Positions 1 to 6,255 of a DNA stretch of 6,348 nucleotides are shown here, piece by piece. The DNA comes from an uncultured Clostridia bacterium (GTDB lineage: Bacteria > Bacillota > Clostridia > Christensenellales > Borkfalkiaceae): NCBI GenBank assembly GCA_947174175.1, contig CAMWHW010000059.1, positions 1 to 6,348 on the forward strand, given 5' to 3'. How positions within the stretch are numbered: position 1 is the stretch's first letter; every line of letters starts with the position of its first letter. The notes under the pieces are model-generated. The model did not search any database. It saw only the letters and a program-made list of their open reading frames with translations, and was not told the origin of the DNA. The translations under genes and the position numbers were made by a program.

Positions 1-1655
1 CTAACACGCTTGACGATTTGAAAGCAAAGCTGACCGCAACGGCGCACTTCGATACCGGCGCAACGGAAGCAATAGCAATCGAAAACGTGACCGTAGTTTG
101 CAACGGTTTGCGCGACAACGGCAAGTTTAAGGCGGGTAACCAGTCGTTGACCATAAAATACGGTGAGTTCACCGCGGTTGTGAATAATATTTTGGTAAGC
201 CGTGAAAAGGTTGCTCTGCCTTCGTTCAAGGGCGGTTTAAAGTACACGGGCGTGGCGTTTAAGCCGACAGTGAACGACTTTAACGGATACGACGAAGCGC
301 TTATGACTTTTGTCGTTGACAAGACCGTTCCCGGCTTGGCAGTCGGTTCATATAAGGCAGTGTTCGCTTTGAACGACCCCGAAAACTACGAGTGGGCTAC
401 TGCAACGACTTTGAAAAAAGCGTTGCTTGCCGTGACCTATGACGAAATGGTGCTGAACGCAAACGAAGCAGCGGTTGACTGGAACATATCGAAAGCCGTA
501 CTTACTGCAACCAAGACCGAGGGCGGTTTGCCCGTATTTGCAAGCGAAAGCTTTATCGGCGCGTTTGCGGACGTGGTAACCTTGAAGTACTACAAGGACG
601 AGGTTTGCACGGAGGAAATCGCGGCGGCAGATTTGGCGCACGAAACCACTTACTTCGTAAAGGCCGAGCTTCTCGACACCGAAAACTTCGAACTTGACAG
701 CAGTGCGGCGGCGCTTACGGTTAAACCGTTCAGCTACACGACCCCCGCGCGTGAACTCACCGTTTGGGAAAAGATAGTCAAATTCCTTTCCGTAAACTGG
801 TGGTGGATAGTCATTGCGGCGGTTGCTCTGATACTCCTCATAACCATAATTGCGTGCGTTGCGCGTGCGGCTAAGAAAAAGCGTGAGCGCGAGGAACGCA
901 GACTTGCCGAGGAGAAGGAAGAGAAAAAGCGTGAGCAGGAAGAACGCCGTTTGGAGCGCGAGGAGCGTATGGCAAGGCTCAGCCAGCAACAGCAAATGCC
1001 TCCTATGATGATGCCGCAAATGATGCCCCAGATGATGGGACAGATGCCGCAGATGCAGGCGCCCCAGGCACCTCAGCAGCAGTACGCACCCCAGACAGCG
1101 GCGGGCGGCGGCATGGTAACCGAAGCGCAGTTTATGCAGGTGCAGGCTGAACTCGCGGCACTTAAAGCCGCGCAGGAAAACGCAAAAGAAATTGCGGAGC
1201 TCAGGGCAGAAGCAATTCGCTCGGAAGCCGCGCTCAGAGCCGAAGCGGCAATGCGCAGCGACATAAACGCACTTAGGTCAGGCGGAGAGCAGGCTATACC
1301 CGGCGGCATGACCGCGGCAACGCTTGTTGAAATAGTGACTGCGGCAATGGAAAAGGTCATTGAAAACAGGGAAAAGGGAACGGCGCAGTCCGCAACCGCA
1401 ACGCCCGAAGCTGCGCCCGCGGCAACGCAGGTTCCTCCCGACGCGGTAATGACCACCGTTACGACCACCAAGATAGACACTACCAAAAAGCCCGCGCAGA
1501 CCGCGCAGGCGCCCGCCCCCGTCAGAACGGTAGTTCGCAACGTGGTAGCGCCCATGCCCGTTGACGACGGAAGAGTGTTCGACGTAGGCGGCTTCTATAC
1601 GCCCGCAGACCCCGTAACCGATATGGGCTTTACGGACGAAGCGGATAAAGACTAA
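1..1655 (+). CDS. Large surface protein, 3' part: Ig-like repeats, one membrane helix, long cytoplasmic tail (5' truncated)
   Basis: The frame is open to the window edge (first full codon nt 3, Asn-Thr-Leu-Asp-Asp), so the TTG at 18 is internal and the true start lies upstream. Counting from nt 3, residues 1 to about 245 are beta-rich with no helix. They contain phrases typical of Ig-like repeats in Clostridia surface proteins (VGSYKAVFALNDPENYEWA, DWNISKAVLTA, TTYFVKAELLDTENFELD). At least two units are visible, ending in a PFSYTTP linker. Residues about 265-286 (WWWIVIAAVALILLITIIA) form one membrane helix. A strongly basic AKKKREREERR stretch follows, so the N-side should be outside and the C-side cytoplasmic. 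The tail (about 260 residues) has a charged helix, a Gln/Met/Pro tract, an Ala/Glu/Arg-rich probable coiled coil (about 371-429), a Pro/Ala/Thr linker and an acidic end. There is no LPXTG motif. The specific function is unknown; adhesion or envelope scaffolding is only inference. Confidence 0.85.
   Translation, partial: NTLDDLKAKLTATAHFDTGATEAIAIENVTVVCNGLRDNGKFKAGNQSLTIKYGEFTAVVNNILVSREKVALPSFKGGLKYTGVAFKPTVNDFNGYDEALMTFVVDKTVPGLAVGSYKAVFALNDPENYEWATATTLKKALLAVTYDEMVLNANEAAVDWNISKAVLTATKTEGGLPVFASESFIGAFADVVTLKYYKDEVCTEEIAAADLAHETTYFVKAELLDTENFELDSSAAALTVKPFSYTTPARELTVWEKIVKFLSVNWWWIVIAAVALILLITIIACVARAAKKKREREERRLAEEKEEKKREQEERRLEREERMARLSQQQQMPPMMMPQMMPQMMGQMPQMQAPQAPQQQYAPQTAAGGGMVTEAQFMQVQAELAALKAAQENAKEIAELRAEAIRSEAALRAEAAMRSDINALRSGGEQAIPGGMTAATLVEIVTAAMEKVIENREKGTAQSATATPEAAPAATQVPPDAVMTTVTTTKIDTTKKPAQTAQAPAPVRTVVRNVVAPMPVDDGRVFDVGGFYTPADPVTDMGFTDEADKD
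981..1097 (+). repeat. Met/Gln/Pro low-complexity tract in the surface-protein tail
   Basis: This in-frame tract follows the charged helix. It starts SQQQQMPPMMMPQMMPQMM and continues with further Met-Pro-Gln and Gln-Ala-Pro units. The DNA is an imperfect run of atg, ccg/ccc and cag/caa codons, as expected from slippage-prone expansion. It probably forms a flexible, disordered linker between the membrane-proximal charged helix and the distal coiled coil. Length variation between strains is plausible but cannot be seen here. Confidence 0.75.
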
Positions 1656-1669
1656 ACCAATCAAACGAC

Positions 1670-1697
1670 AAAAACCCGTCCTTTGCGGCGGGTTTTT
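1670..1697 (+). terminator. Intrinsic terminator after the surface-protein gene
   Basis: The left arm AAAAACCCG (1670-1678) and right arm CGGGTTTTT (1689-1697) form a perfect 9-bp stem around a 10-nt loop. The stem's 3' T-run serves as the U-tract. It begins 14 nt after the TAA stop and separates this gene from the one at 1751. The symmetric A/T flanks could also give weak termination on the minus strand, but no minus-strand gene is nearby. Confidence 0.88.
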
Positions 1698-1715
1698 ATT
1701 TGTTGCAAAATTTAA

Positions 1716-1744
1716 TTGAAATTGTCCGCGGAATTTGTTAAAAT
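1716..1744 (+). promoter_or_regulatory. Sigma-70/A-type promoter, extended -10, leaderless geometry
   Basis: The -35 box is TTGAAA (1716-1721), followed by a 17-nt spacer and the -10 box TAAAAT (1739-1744). A TG at 1736-1737 makes it an extended -10 (TGtTAAAAT). Both hexamers match consensus at five of six positions. Initiation about 7 nt past the -10 would fall on the ATG at 1751, so the transcript should carry almost no 5' leader. No Shine-Dalgarno precedes the ATG (the 11 nt before it are taaaatgaaatt-like, purine-poor in G). Confidence 0.7.
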
Positions 1745-1750
1745 GAAATT

Positions 1751-3406
1751 ATGAATACTTCAAAATACAGTTCGGAACATATTGACGGCGTGCTGAGTTT
1801 GCTTAAACGGGAAAACAACCTGGTTGAGTTGTTTTCGGATATCTTTTTCGATATTGCGCGCGTCGTGGCAGAGGAGCCGACCGACAAACAGAAACTGCAT
1901 AAACTGATTGCGAAAACCTATTCGTTTCTGGCTTTCGAAAACGACGAGCTTGTGGGCTTTGCCGGTATGGACAAGGAAGGCAGCGTGGGAATTCTGGTGA
2001 CCGCAGGTGGAGAAAATTCCGAAAAAGCCGCAAAAAGCTTAATGAGGGCGCTAGAACGCAGAGCGGCAAAAAAGGAGCTGGCATCCGTTTTCGTTTTGAA
2101 AACTACTAATTCCGAAGCGCTGTTGCTCGACCTCGGGTACAAGCCGTTCACTATGCAGGAGGGCGACGCGCCGCACCCCACGATGATGGCAAAGGAAATT
2201 GCGCCCAAGGATAAATTTACTATAACGCCCGACAAGGTGCGTAAGATAAGGCTGGACCCTTCCAAGCCGATAAAGGTTGAAGAAAAAATTGTCGTTTTTC
2301 CCAAGGTTTTTTTGATCGTAGCGTGCTTTTTCGTCGTGCTGCTTACCATAATAACCGTTGCTGAATACGTCAAAAACGGCAGTATCGACTCCAAATTTTA
2401 TACGTTTTTTATCGTGGTTGGCGTAATATTTGCCGCCGCTCTGGCGCTGTTCATCGCCTATATGATGAGGGGCGCACGCGTGAAGAGGGAGATTTTGGAG
2501 CAAATGGAGGTAACCAACGGCATAGTTACCGAAGTTACCGTTCACACGCGTTACGTACGGGACAGCGACGGAAACAGTGACCGCCGTGAAGACGTTGGGG
2601 TTTACTACGTTTATTACGACGGCGACGTGAAGCGCGAGGGCGGCTTTACGCGCACTTATTCGCATTTCAATTCGCAGTTTTTCAAGGGGCAGGAAGTAAT
2701 AATTGCCTACGACGAAGACAAGAGTTATCTGTTGACCAAATACACGATTATGGACGAAATGCCCGCAAAGCTGAACGCAAGCCGCACGTTGCCAGTCGTG
2801 GAAGCTGATGAAATCGAAGAAGACACGGAAGCAGTGCAAAGCACGGAGAGCGCTAAGCAGGAGAAGACAGGAAAGACTCCGCGCGCAAGAAGAATTAACG
2901 ATATTTCGGAGTATATGCCCGTCAAGGAAAGCAAACTGTTTTACCTGACTGCGTTAGTTTTGCTGTCTATGTGCTTTGTGGCAATTGCGGTAACTATTGT
3001 GGCGCTCTTCGTTATGTCGTCTTATTCGGACGTTTCGCTTTCAACACTGTGGGACGGTATGCGGTGGTTTATCGTTGCCGTGGCGGTGTTGCCGGGAGGA
3101 ATAGGCCTTGTTTATCTCATTATTCCGCTCAGCGCGCGGCTTAAATTCAAAGCTTTGCTTAAAACCGATTTCGTTGCGGTAAAGGGAGAACTGATCTGTT
3201 CGGAAATGACTTACAGAGGGAACGAAAGCCCTTCCTATGCGTGCAGGTACGTGGATACGGACGGCGATACTCACACGATAAAGGTTAGTTCTATGTTCGT
3301 CAAGCGCAGGGTACAGGAAGGTAAGACGGACGTAATCGTGGCGTACAACTACAAAACGGCAATCGTTCTCGTCAAAAAATATAAACTGCCCATACGGTTG
3401 AGGTAG
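1751..3406 (+). CDS. GNAT-like domain fused to a duplicated [2-TM hairpin + DUF3592-like beta domain] membrane protein
   Basis: 551 residues. Residues 1-150 follow the GNAT acetyltransferase layout: an N-terminal helical region, the strand pair SFLAFENDELVGFAG (58-72), a strand VGILVT (79-84), a helix (89-108), and the C-terminal pattern TNSEALLLDLGYKPF (119-133), like the usual xxAxxFYexxGF. The acetyl-CoA loop expected as Q/RxxGxG/A reads GGENSEKAA, so activity is doubtful. Membrane helices lie at about 184-206 and 216-239, and again at 396-423 and 437-460. Each hairpin is followed by a beta-rich domain (about 250-333 and 472-546) with a shared ending: GQEVIIAYDEDKSYLLTKYTI against KTDVIVAYNYKTAIVLVKKYKL. 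That looks like an internal duplication and resembles DUF3592. An acidic linker (351-371) joins the halves. All soluble parts are predicted cytoplasmic. The gene is monocistronic, with a terminator before it and a new promoter after it. Substrate and role are unknown. Confidence 0.8.
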   Translation: MNTSKYSSEHIDGVLSLLKRENNLVELFSDIFFDIARVVAEEPTDKQKLHKLIAKTYSFLAFENDELVGFAGMDKEGSVGILVTAGGENSEKAAKSLMRALERRAAKKELASVFVLKTTNSEALLLDLGYKPFTMQEGDAPHPTMMAKEIAPKDKFTITPDKVRKIRLDPSKPIKVEEKIVVFPKVFLIVACFFVVLLTIITVAEYVKNGSIDSKFYTFFIVVGVIFAAALALFIAYMMRGARVKREILEQMEVTNGIVTEVTVHTRYVRDSDGNSDRREDVGVYYVYYDGDVKREGGFTRTYSHFNSQFFKGQEVIIAYDEDKSYLLTKYTIMDEMPAKLNASRTLPVVEADEIEEDTEAVQSTESAKQEKTGKTPRARRINDISEYMPVKESKLFYLTALVLLSMCFVAIAVTIVALFVMSSYSDVSLSTLWDGMRWFIVAVAVLPGGIGLVYLIIPLSARLKFKALLKTDFVAVKGELICSEMTYRGNESPSYACRYVDTDGDTHTIKVSSMFVKRRVQEGKTDVIVAYNYKTAIVLVKKYKLPIRLR

Positions 3407-3427
3407 TCAATATTATTTATTTGACTA
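3404..3427. promoter_or_regulatory. Perfect inverted repeat overlapping the proB -35 box
   Basis: TAGTCAA (3404-3410) and TTGACTA (3421-3427) are perfect 7-bp arms around a 10-nt AT-only centre. The left arm begins with the stop codon of the upstream gene, and the right arm contains the whole proB -35 hexamer TTGACT. It could be an operator for a dimeric regulator. As RNA it would make only a weak AT-rich hairpin without a following U-tract, so termination is unlikely. Chance symmetry cannot be excluded. Confidence 0.4.
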
Positions 3428-3452
3428 AACGCGTGAAATCTTTTATTATAAT
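3421..3452 (+). promoter_or_regulatory. Promoter of the proBA operon
   Basis: The -35 box TTGACT (3421-3426) is followed after 17 nt by TATTAT (3444-3449). A perfect TATAAT (3447-3452) overlaps it at 20-nt spacing; the 17-nt pair is the better geometry. Transcription would start near 3456-3460, placing the Shine-Dalgarno at or near the very 5' end of the mRNA. The gap upstream (64 nt) is too short for the T-box leader that controls some Bacillota proline operons. Confidence 0.7.
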
Positions 3453-3457
3453 GAAAA

Positions 3458-3464
3458 GAGGTGA
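3458..3464 (+). promoter_or_regulatory. Ribosome binding site of proB
   Basis: GAGGTGA lies 6 nt before the ATG at 3471, a strong Shine-Dalgarno match at optimal spacing. It fixes the proB start and shows that this organism does use Shine-Dalgarno initiation, in contrast to the two promoters ending 6 nt before a start codon. Confidence 0.85.
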
Positions 3465-3470
3465 CCCAAA

Positions 3471-4238
3471 ATGCGTGTGGTTATAAAAATAGGTACGTCT
3501 ACGTTGACGTACCTTAACGGCAATTTAAACGTGCATACGTTTGAAAACCTTTGCAAAACCGTTGCGGATATAAAAAATGCGGGTAACGAAGTTATTCTCG
3601 TTTCGTCGGGTGCAATTGCACTCGGCAAAAGCAAGCTGGGTTTAAGCGAACGCCCCGCGGATATTCCCACCAAGCAGGCGGCTGCGGCGGTGGGACAGAG
3701 CGAGCTTATGTGCTTTTACGACAAGGCATTTTCGGAATACCATCACACGGTTGCACAGGTTCTTATAACCGCGGAAGATCTGAACGGCGGCGAGCGCAGC
3801 GTAAACTTCGGCAACACTATGGAACGGCTCTTGTCGCTGGGGGCGTTGCCCGTCATCAACGAAAACGACACGGTTGCAACGGCGGAAATTTCGGTCAGTG
3901 ATAACGACACTCTTTCCGCGTTGGTTGCGGTCACCGTAAAAGCCGATTTGCTGGTGCTTTTATCCGACATCGACGGTCTGTATTCCGCCGACCCGCACAA
4001 GGATAAAAACGCGAAACTCGTTCCAGTGGTGGAGGAAATCACTCCCGCACTCGAACGCATTGCGGGCGGTTCGGTAAGCGGAGTGGGTACGGGCGGTATG
4101 GCAACCAAACTGCACGCAGCAAAGATATGTATGCGGTCGGACTGCGATATGGTTATCGCAAACGGCGCGGCGCCCGAAATTCTTTACAAAATTATTGCGG
4201 GCGAAAAAGCGGGCACGCATTTTATAGGTAAAAAGTAA
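3471..4238 (+). CDS. proB: Glutamate 5-kinase, short form without PUA domain
   Basis: ProB phosphorylates L-glutamate with ATP to gamma-glutamyl phosphate, the first step of proline synthesis, in the cytosol. The 255 residues cover a complete amino-acid-kinase fold: N-terminal [11 protein letters not shown] (3-13), VSSGAIALG (44-52), [13 protein letters not shown] (68-80), the glutamate-binding stretch [12 protein letters not shown] (125-136), [11 protein letters not shown] (143-153), [13 protein letters not shown] (163-175) and the nucleotide-site motif [17 protein letters not shown] (203-219). The protein ends right after the kinase domain. The C-terminal PUA domain of the roughly 370-residue E. 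coli enzyme is absent, as in the short ProB proteins of Campylobacter and streptococci. Known work shows the PUA domain is dispensable for catalysis, so activity is expected, with feedback behaviour possibly altered. Its stop overlaps the proA start by one base, indicating translational coupling. Confidence 0.96.
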   Translation: MRVVIKIGTSTLTYLNGNLNVHTFENLCKTVADIKNAGNEVILVSSGAIALGKSKLGLSERPADIPTKQAAAAVGQSELMCFYDKAFSEYHHTVAQVLITAEDLNGGERSVNFGNTMERLLSLGALPVINENDTVATAEISVSDNDTLSALVAVTVKADLLVLLSDIDGLYSADPHKDKNAKLVPVVEEITPALERIAGGSVSGVGTGGMATKLHAAKICMRSDCDMVIANGAAPEILYKIIAGEKAGTHFIGKK

Positions 4239-5497
4239 TGACTACTATCGAGATATTAAAGGCTTGCGCGTCGGCAAAGCGCGGTATAGCAGCATTGTCG
4301 ACGGAGCGCAAAAACACGGCTCTGAACGCAGTTGCGGACAGCCTGGAAGCCTGCACGGGCGAAATTTTGGCGGCCAATGCGGAGGATATGCGCGAAGCCC
4401 GTTCGTCCGTTTCCGCAGTAATGCTGGACAGGCTGGCGCTCGACGAAAAGCGCATTAAAGCAATGGCGGACGGCGTTCGCCAGGTTGCCAAACTTCCCGA
4501 CCCCGTCGGCGTAACGCTGGACGAAATCACGCGCGCGGACGGACTTAAAATCAGGAAAATTTCCGTGCCTCTGGGTGTGGTTGCAATAATTTACGAAAGC
4601 CGTCCCAACGTCACTTCTGACGCGGCGGCGCTTGCGTTAAAGAGCGGCAACGCCTGCGTTCTGCGTACGGGCAGGGAGGCGCACCGTTCGGCGGAAGCAA
4701 TAGTCAACGCAATGCGCAAAGGGTTGGCGGCGGTCGGTATCGACGGTGCGGCAATAGGGTTTATCGAGGACGTGTCGCGCGACAGCGCGCTGGAACTTAT
4801 GCGCGCAAAGGGATATATCGACCTTTTGATTCCGCGCGGCGGCGCGGGACTTATCAGGGCGTGCGTAGATAACGCCAAAGTGCCCTGCATAGAGACGGGG
4901 ACGGGCATTTGCCACGTTTACGTCGACGGTAAAGCAAACCTTGCAAAAGCGCTGAAAATTATAGAAAACGCCAAGTGTTCGCGCCCTTCGGTTTGCAACG
5001 CCATGGAAGTCTGCCTCGTAGACAAGGCGGTTGCGCACGAATTTTTGCCCACGTTGTGGGAAAAGCTTGCGTATGCAAGGGAAGAAAATCCCGTACAGCT
5101 TATTCTGGATAAAGAGGCTTATTCCGTACTCGGCGGCAAAGAAAATTGCCGTGCGGCGGAGGCGGTTGATTTCGACACCGAATTTCTGGACTACAAAATG
5201 GCGGTTGCTGTCGTGGACGGAGTTGACGGCGCAATTGCGCACGTTTCGGCACACTCCACGGGGCACAGCGACTGCATAGTGACCGAGGACGGCGCGTCGG
5301 CGGAAAAATTCGTTTCGTCAGTGGACAGCGCGGCAGTATACGTCAACGCGTCCACACGTTTTACAGACGGCGGCGAATTCGGGTTGGGTTGCGAAATGGG
5401 CATATCCACTCAGAAGCTGCACGCGCGCGGCCCCATGGGTTTAAGGGAACTGACCACCTATAAATACGTAATATCTGGCAACGGCAACGTCAGATAA
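4238..5497 (+). CDS. proA: Glutamate-5-semialdehyde dehydrogenase (gamma-glutamyl phosphate reductase)
   Basis: ProA reduces gamma-glutamyl phosphate with NADPH to glutamate-5-semialdehyde, which cyclises to pyrroline-5-carboxylate for ProC. At 419 residues it is full family length. Hallmarks in order: [20 protein letters not shown] (111-130), [15 protein letters not shown] (134-148), [10 protein letters not shown] (197-206), [12 protein letters not shown] (219-230), [10 protein letters not shown] (249-258) with catalytic Cys253, [15 protein letters not shown] (370-384), and the C-terminal signature [18 protein letters not shown] (388-405). The ATG is formed within TAATG of the proB stop. A weak AGG (4226-4228) sits 9 nt upstream, so reinitiation by ribosomes finishing proB is likely. 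The labile intermediate favours the ProB-ProA complex known in other bacteria. No proC is visible in this window. Confidence 0.97.
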   Translation: MTTIEILKACASAKRGIAALSTERKNTALNAVADSLEACTGEILAANAEDMREARSSVSAVMLDRLALDEKRIKAMADGVRQVAKLPDPVGVTLDEITRADGLKIRKISVPLGVVAIIYESRPNVTSDAAALALKSGNACVLRTGREAHRSAEAIVNAMRKGLAAVGIDGAAIGFIEDVSRDSALELMRAKGYIDLLIPRGGAGLIRACVDNAKVPCIETGTGICHVYVDGKANLAKALKIIENAKCSRPSVCNAMEVCLVDKAVAHEFLPTLWEKLAYAREENPVQLILDKEAYSVLGGKENCRAAEAVDFDTEFLDYKMAVAVVDGVDGAIAHVSAHSTGHSDCIVTEDGASAEKFVSSVDSAAVYVNASTRFTDGGEFGLGCEMGISTQKLHARGPMGLRELTTYKYVISGNGNVR

Positions 5498-5504
5498 AAT
5501 TTTT
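5472..5504 (+). terminator. Possible weak terminator at the end of proBA
   Basis: TATCTGGC (5472-5479) pairs with GTCAGATA (5489-5496), including one G-T wobble. This gives an 8-bp stem around a 9-nt loop, followed by AAATTTTT (5497-5504). The stem is AT-rich and overlaps the proA stop codon, and the T-run is offset by three A residues. It is therefore a weaker candidate than the one at 1670. Read-through into the acyltransferase gene is possible. Confidence 0.4.
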
Positions 5505-5516
5505 CGGCGATAATAT

Positions 5517-5545
5517 TTGCCAATAGCGCAATGCTATGATAAAAT
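5517..5545 (+). promoter_or_regulatory. Sigma-70/A-type promoter, extended -10, leaderless geometry
   Basis: The -35 box TTGCCA (5517-5522) is followed by a 17-nt spacer and the -10 box TAAAAT (5540-5545), with TG at 5537-5538 (TGaTAAAAT). The ATG at 5552 begins 6 nt after the -10, exactly where transcription should start, and no Shine-Dalgarno precedes it. A short symmetry, ATAGC (5523-5527) with GCTAT (5533-5537), lies in the spacer and could be an operator half-site pair, but its 5-bp arms are short enough to be chance. Confidence 0.68.
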
Positions 5546-5551
5546 ATCGGT

Positions 5552-6175
5552 ATGGAACGTATCACTTTTAGAGAGCGCACGGGAATAGTCGGTAAAAAAA
5601 GAAACAAGCCGAAATTGTCGGAGCGCATCAGTCTTTATTTTTATATCAGGCGTTGCAAAAAAATCAAGCTTGCTTCGGAAAAATGGTATAAGGAGCAGGA
5701 CGCAGTAAACGCTCTGCCTTCGGCGGGAATCGGACCGAAAAAGCGTAAAATCTTTTATAAATTTACCATGCCCGGCGGCGTTGATTTTCAGTTTCTGCAC
5801 GGCGGTCTGGTAATAAACTATCCCGAAAACGTAAAACTCGGAAATAATATGATTTTCAACCGTAACGTAAGCATAACCGCGCGCAGCGGAGTAAGTCTGG
5901 GCAACGACGTGATGTTGGGACCGAACGTCGTTATTAACGACAGCAACCACGTGTTTATTGATAAAGATACGCCGATAACCAAGCAGGGGCATACCGCCGA
6001 ACCGATAGTCATAGAGGACGACGTCTGGATAGCTTCCAATTCGGTAATTTTAAAGGGAGTTCATATCGGCAAGGGCGCGGTAGTTGCCGCGGGCAGCGTG
6101 GTCACTAAGGATGTGGCGCCCTATACGGTGGTTGCGGGAGTTCCCGCCCGTAAGATAAAAAACAGGGGAGAATAA
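5552..6175 (+). CDS. Left-handed beta-helix (hexapeptide-repeat) O-acyltransferase
   Basis: 207 residues, cytosolic, with no signal peptide. Residues 1-40 are strongly basic ([19 protein letters not shown]). From about residue 88, hexapeptide turns appear: [33 protein letters not shown], then after a loop [37 protein letters not shown] and a closing [11 protein letters not shown] (193-203). The NodL/LacA/CatB/WbbJ-type core is present: Asn132-His133 with the likely catalytic His, PITKQGH (141-147), and Trp159 in the DDVWI motif. Such enzymes move acetyl groups from acetyl-CoA to hydroxyls of sugars, glycans or small molecules; the substrate cannot be read from the sequence. No glycosyltransferase or sugar gene adjoins it, so a role in glycan decoration is only inference. 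The ATG at 5552 is chosen because the frame begins there; the only nearby alternative seen (TTG at 5615) also lacks a Shine-Dalgarno. Confidence 0.88.
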   Translation: MERITFRERTGIVGKKRNKPKLSERISLYFYIRRCKKIKLASEKWYKEQDAVNALPSAGIGPKKRKIFYKFTMPGGVDFQFLHGGLVINYPENVKLGNNMIFNRNVSITARSGVSLGNDVMLGPNVVINDSNHVFIDKDTPITKQGHTAEPIVIEDDVWIASNSVILKGVHIGKGAVVAAGSVVTKDVAPYTVVAGVPARKIKNRGE

Positions 6176-6193
6176 AATTTCACCTTAAAAAAT

Positions 6194-6222
6194 TTGACCT
6201 TTTATTTCAATACCGTTAAAAT
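6194..6222 (+). promoter_or_regulatory. Promoter of the mscL-like gene
   Basis: TTGACC (6194-6199) and TAAAAT (6217-6222) are separated by 17 nt; each matches consensus at five of six positions. Transcription should start near 6229, giving a leader of about 27 nt that contains a good Shine-Dalgarno. There is no extended -10 TG here, unlike the two promoters with leaderless geometry. No clear terminator was found between the acyltransferase stop and this promoter. Confidence 0.72.
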
Positions 6223-6243
6223 ATAAACCGTAAAAAAATTTAT

Positions 6244-6249
6244 AGGAGA
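6244..6249 (+). promoter_or_regulatory. Ribosome binding site of the mscL-like gene
   Basis: AGGAGA lies 6 nt before the ATG at 6256, a strong Shine-Dalgarno that decides this start. Confidence 0.85.
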
Positions 6250-6255
6250 TATACA

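Noticed and set aside
18..20. TTG as the start codon of the surface protein
   Set aside because: The frame is open upstream to the window edge, there is no Shine-Dalgarno, and the protein would begin in mid Ig-like repeat without a signal peptide.
348..1019. 223-codon open frame on the minus strand under the surface-protein gene
   Set aside because: The translation is rich in Arg, His, Phe and Leu runs, an antisense reading of charged and Met/Gln codons, with no domain and no promoter.
1003..1063. Internal Met-rich run as possible alternative translation starts
   Set aside because: No Shine-Dalgarno stands at proper spacing, and the Met codons form part of a continuous low-complexity linker.
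2051..2839. 262-codon open frame on the minus strand
   Set aside because: It lies fully inside the convincing GNAT-fusion gene, has no Shine-Dalgarno or recognisable domain, and its composition is that of a reverse-complement shadow.
3407..3470. T-box or other riboswitch before proB
   Set aside because: Only 64 nt separate the two genes and they already hold the promoter and Shine-Dalgarno, so there is no room for a structured leader.
5552..6175. Assigning the acyltransferase to antibiotic (CatB-type) or capsule modification
   Set aside because: The core motif is shared by many hexapeptide acetyltransferases, and no neighbouring gene points to a substrate.
6212..6236. Direct repeat ACCGTtAAAA / ACCGTaAAAA, 15-nt period, at the mscL promoter
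   Set aside because: The units are short and AT-rich, and one overlaps the -10 box; chance is a sufficient explanation.
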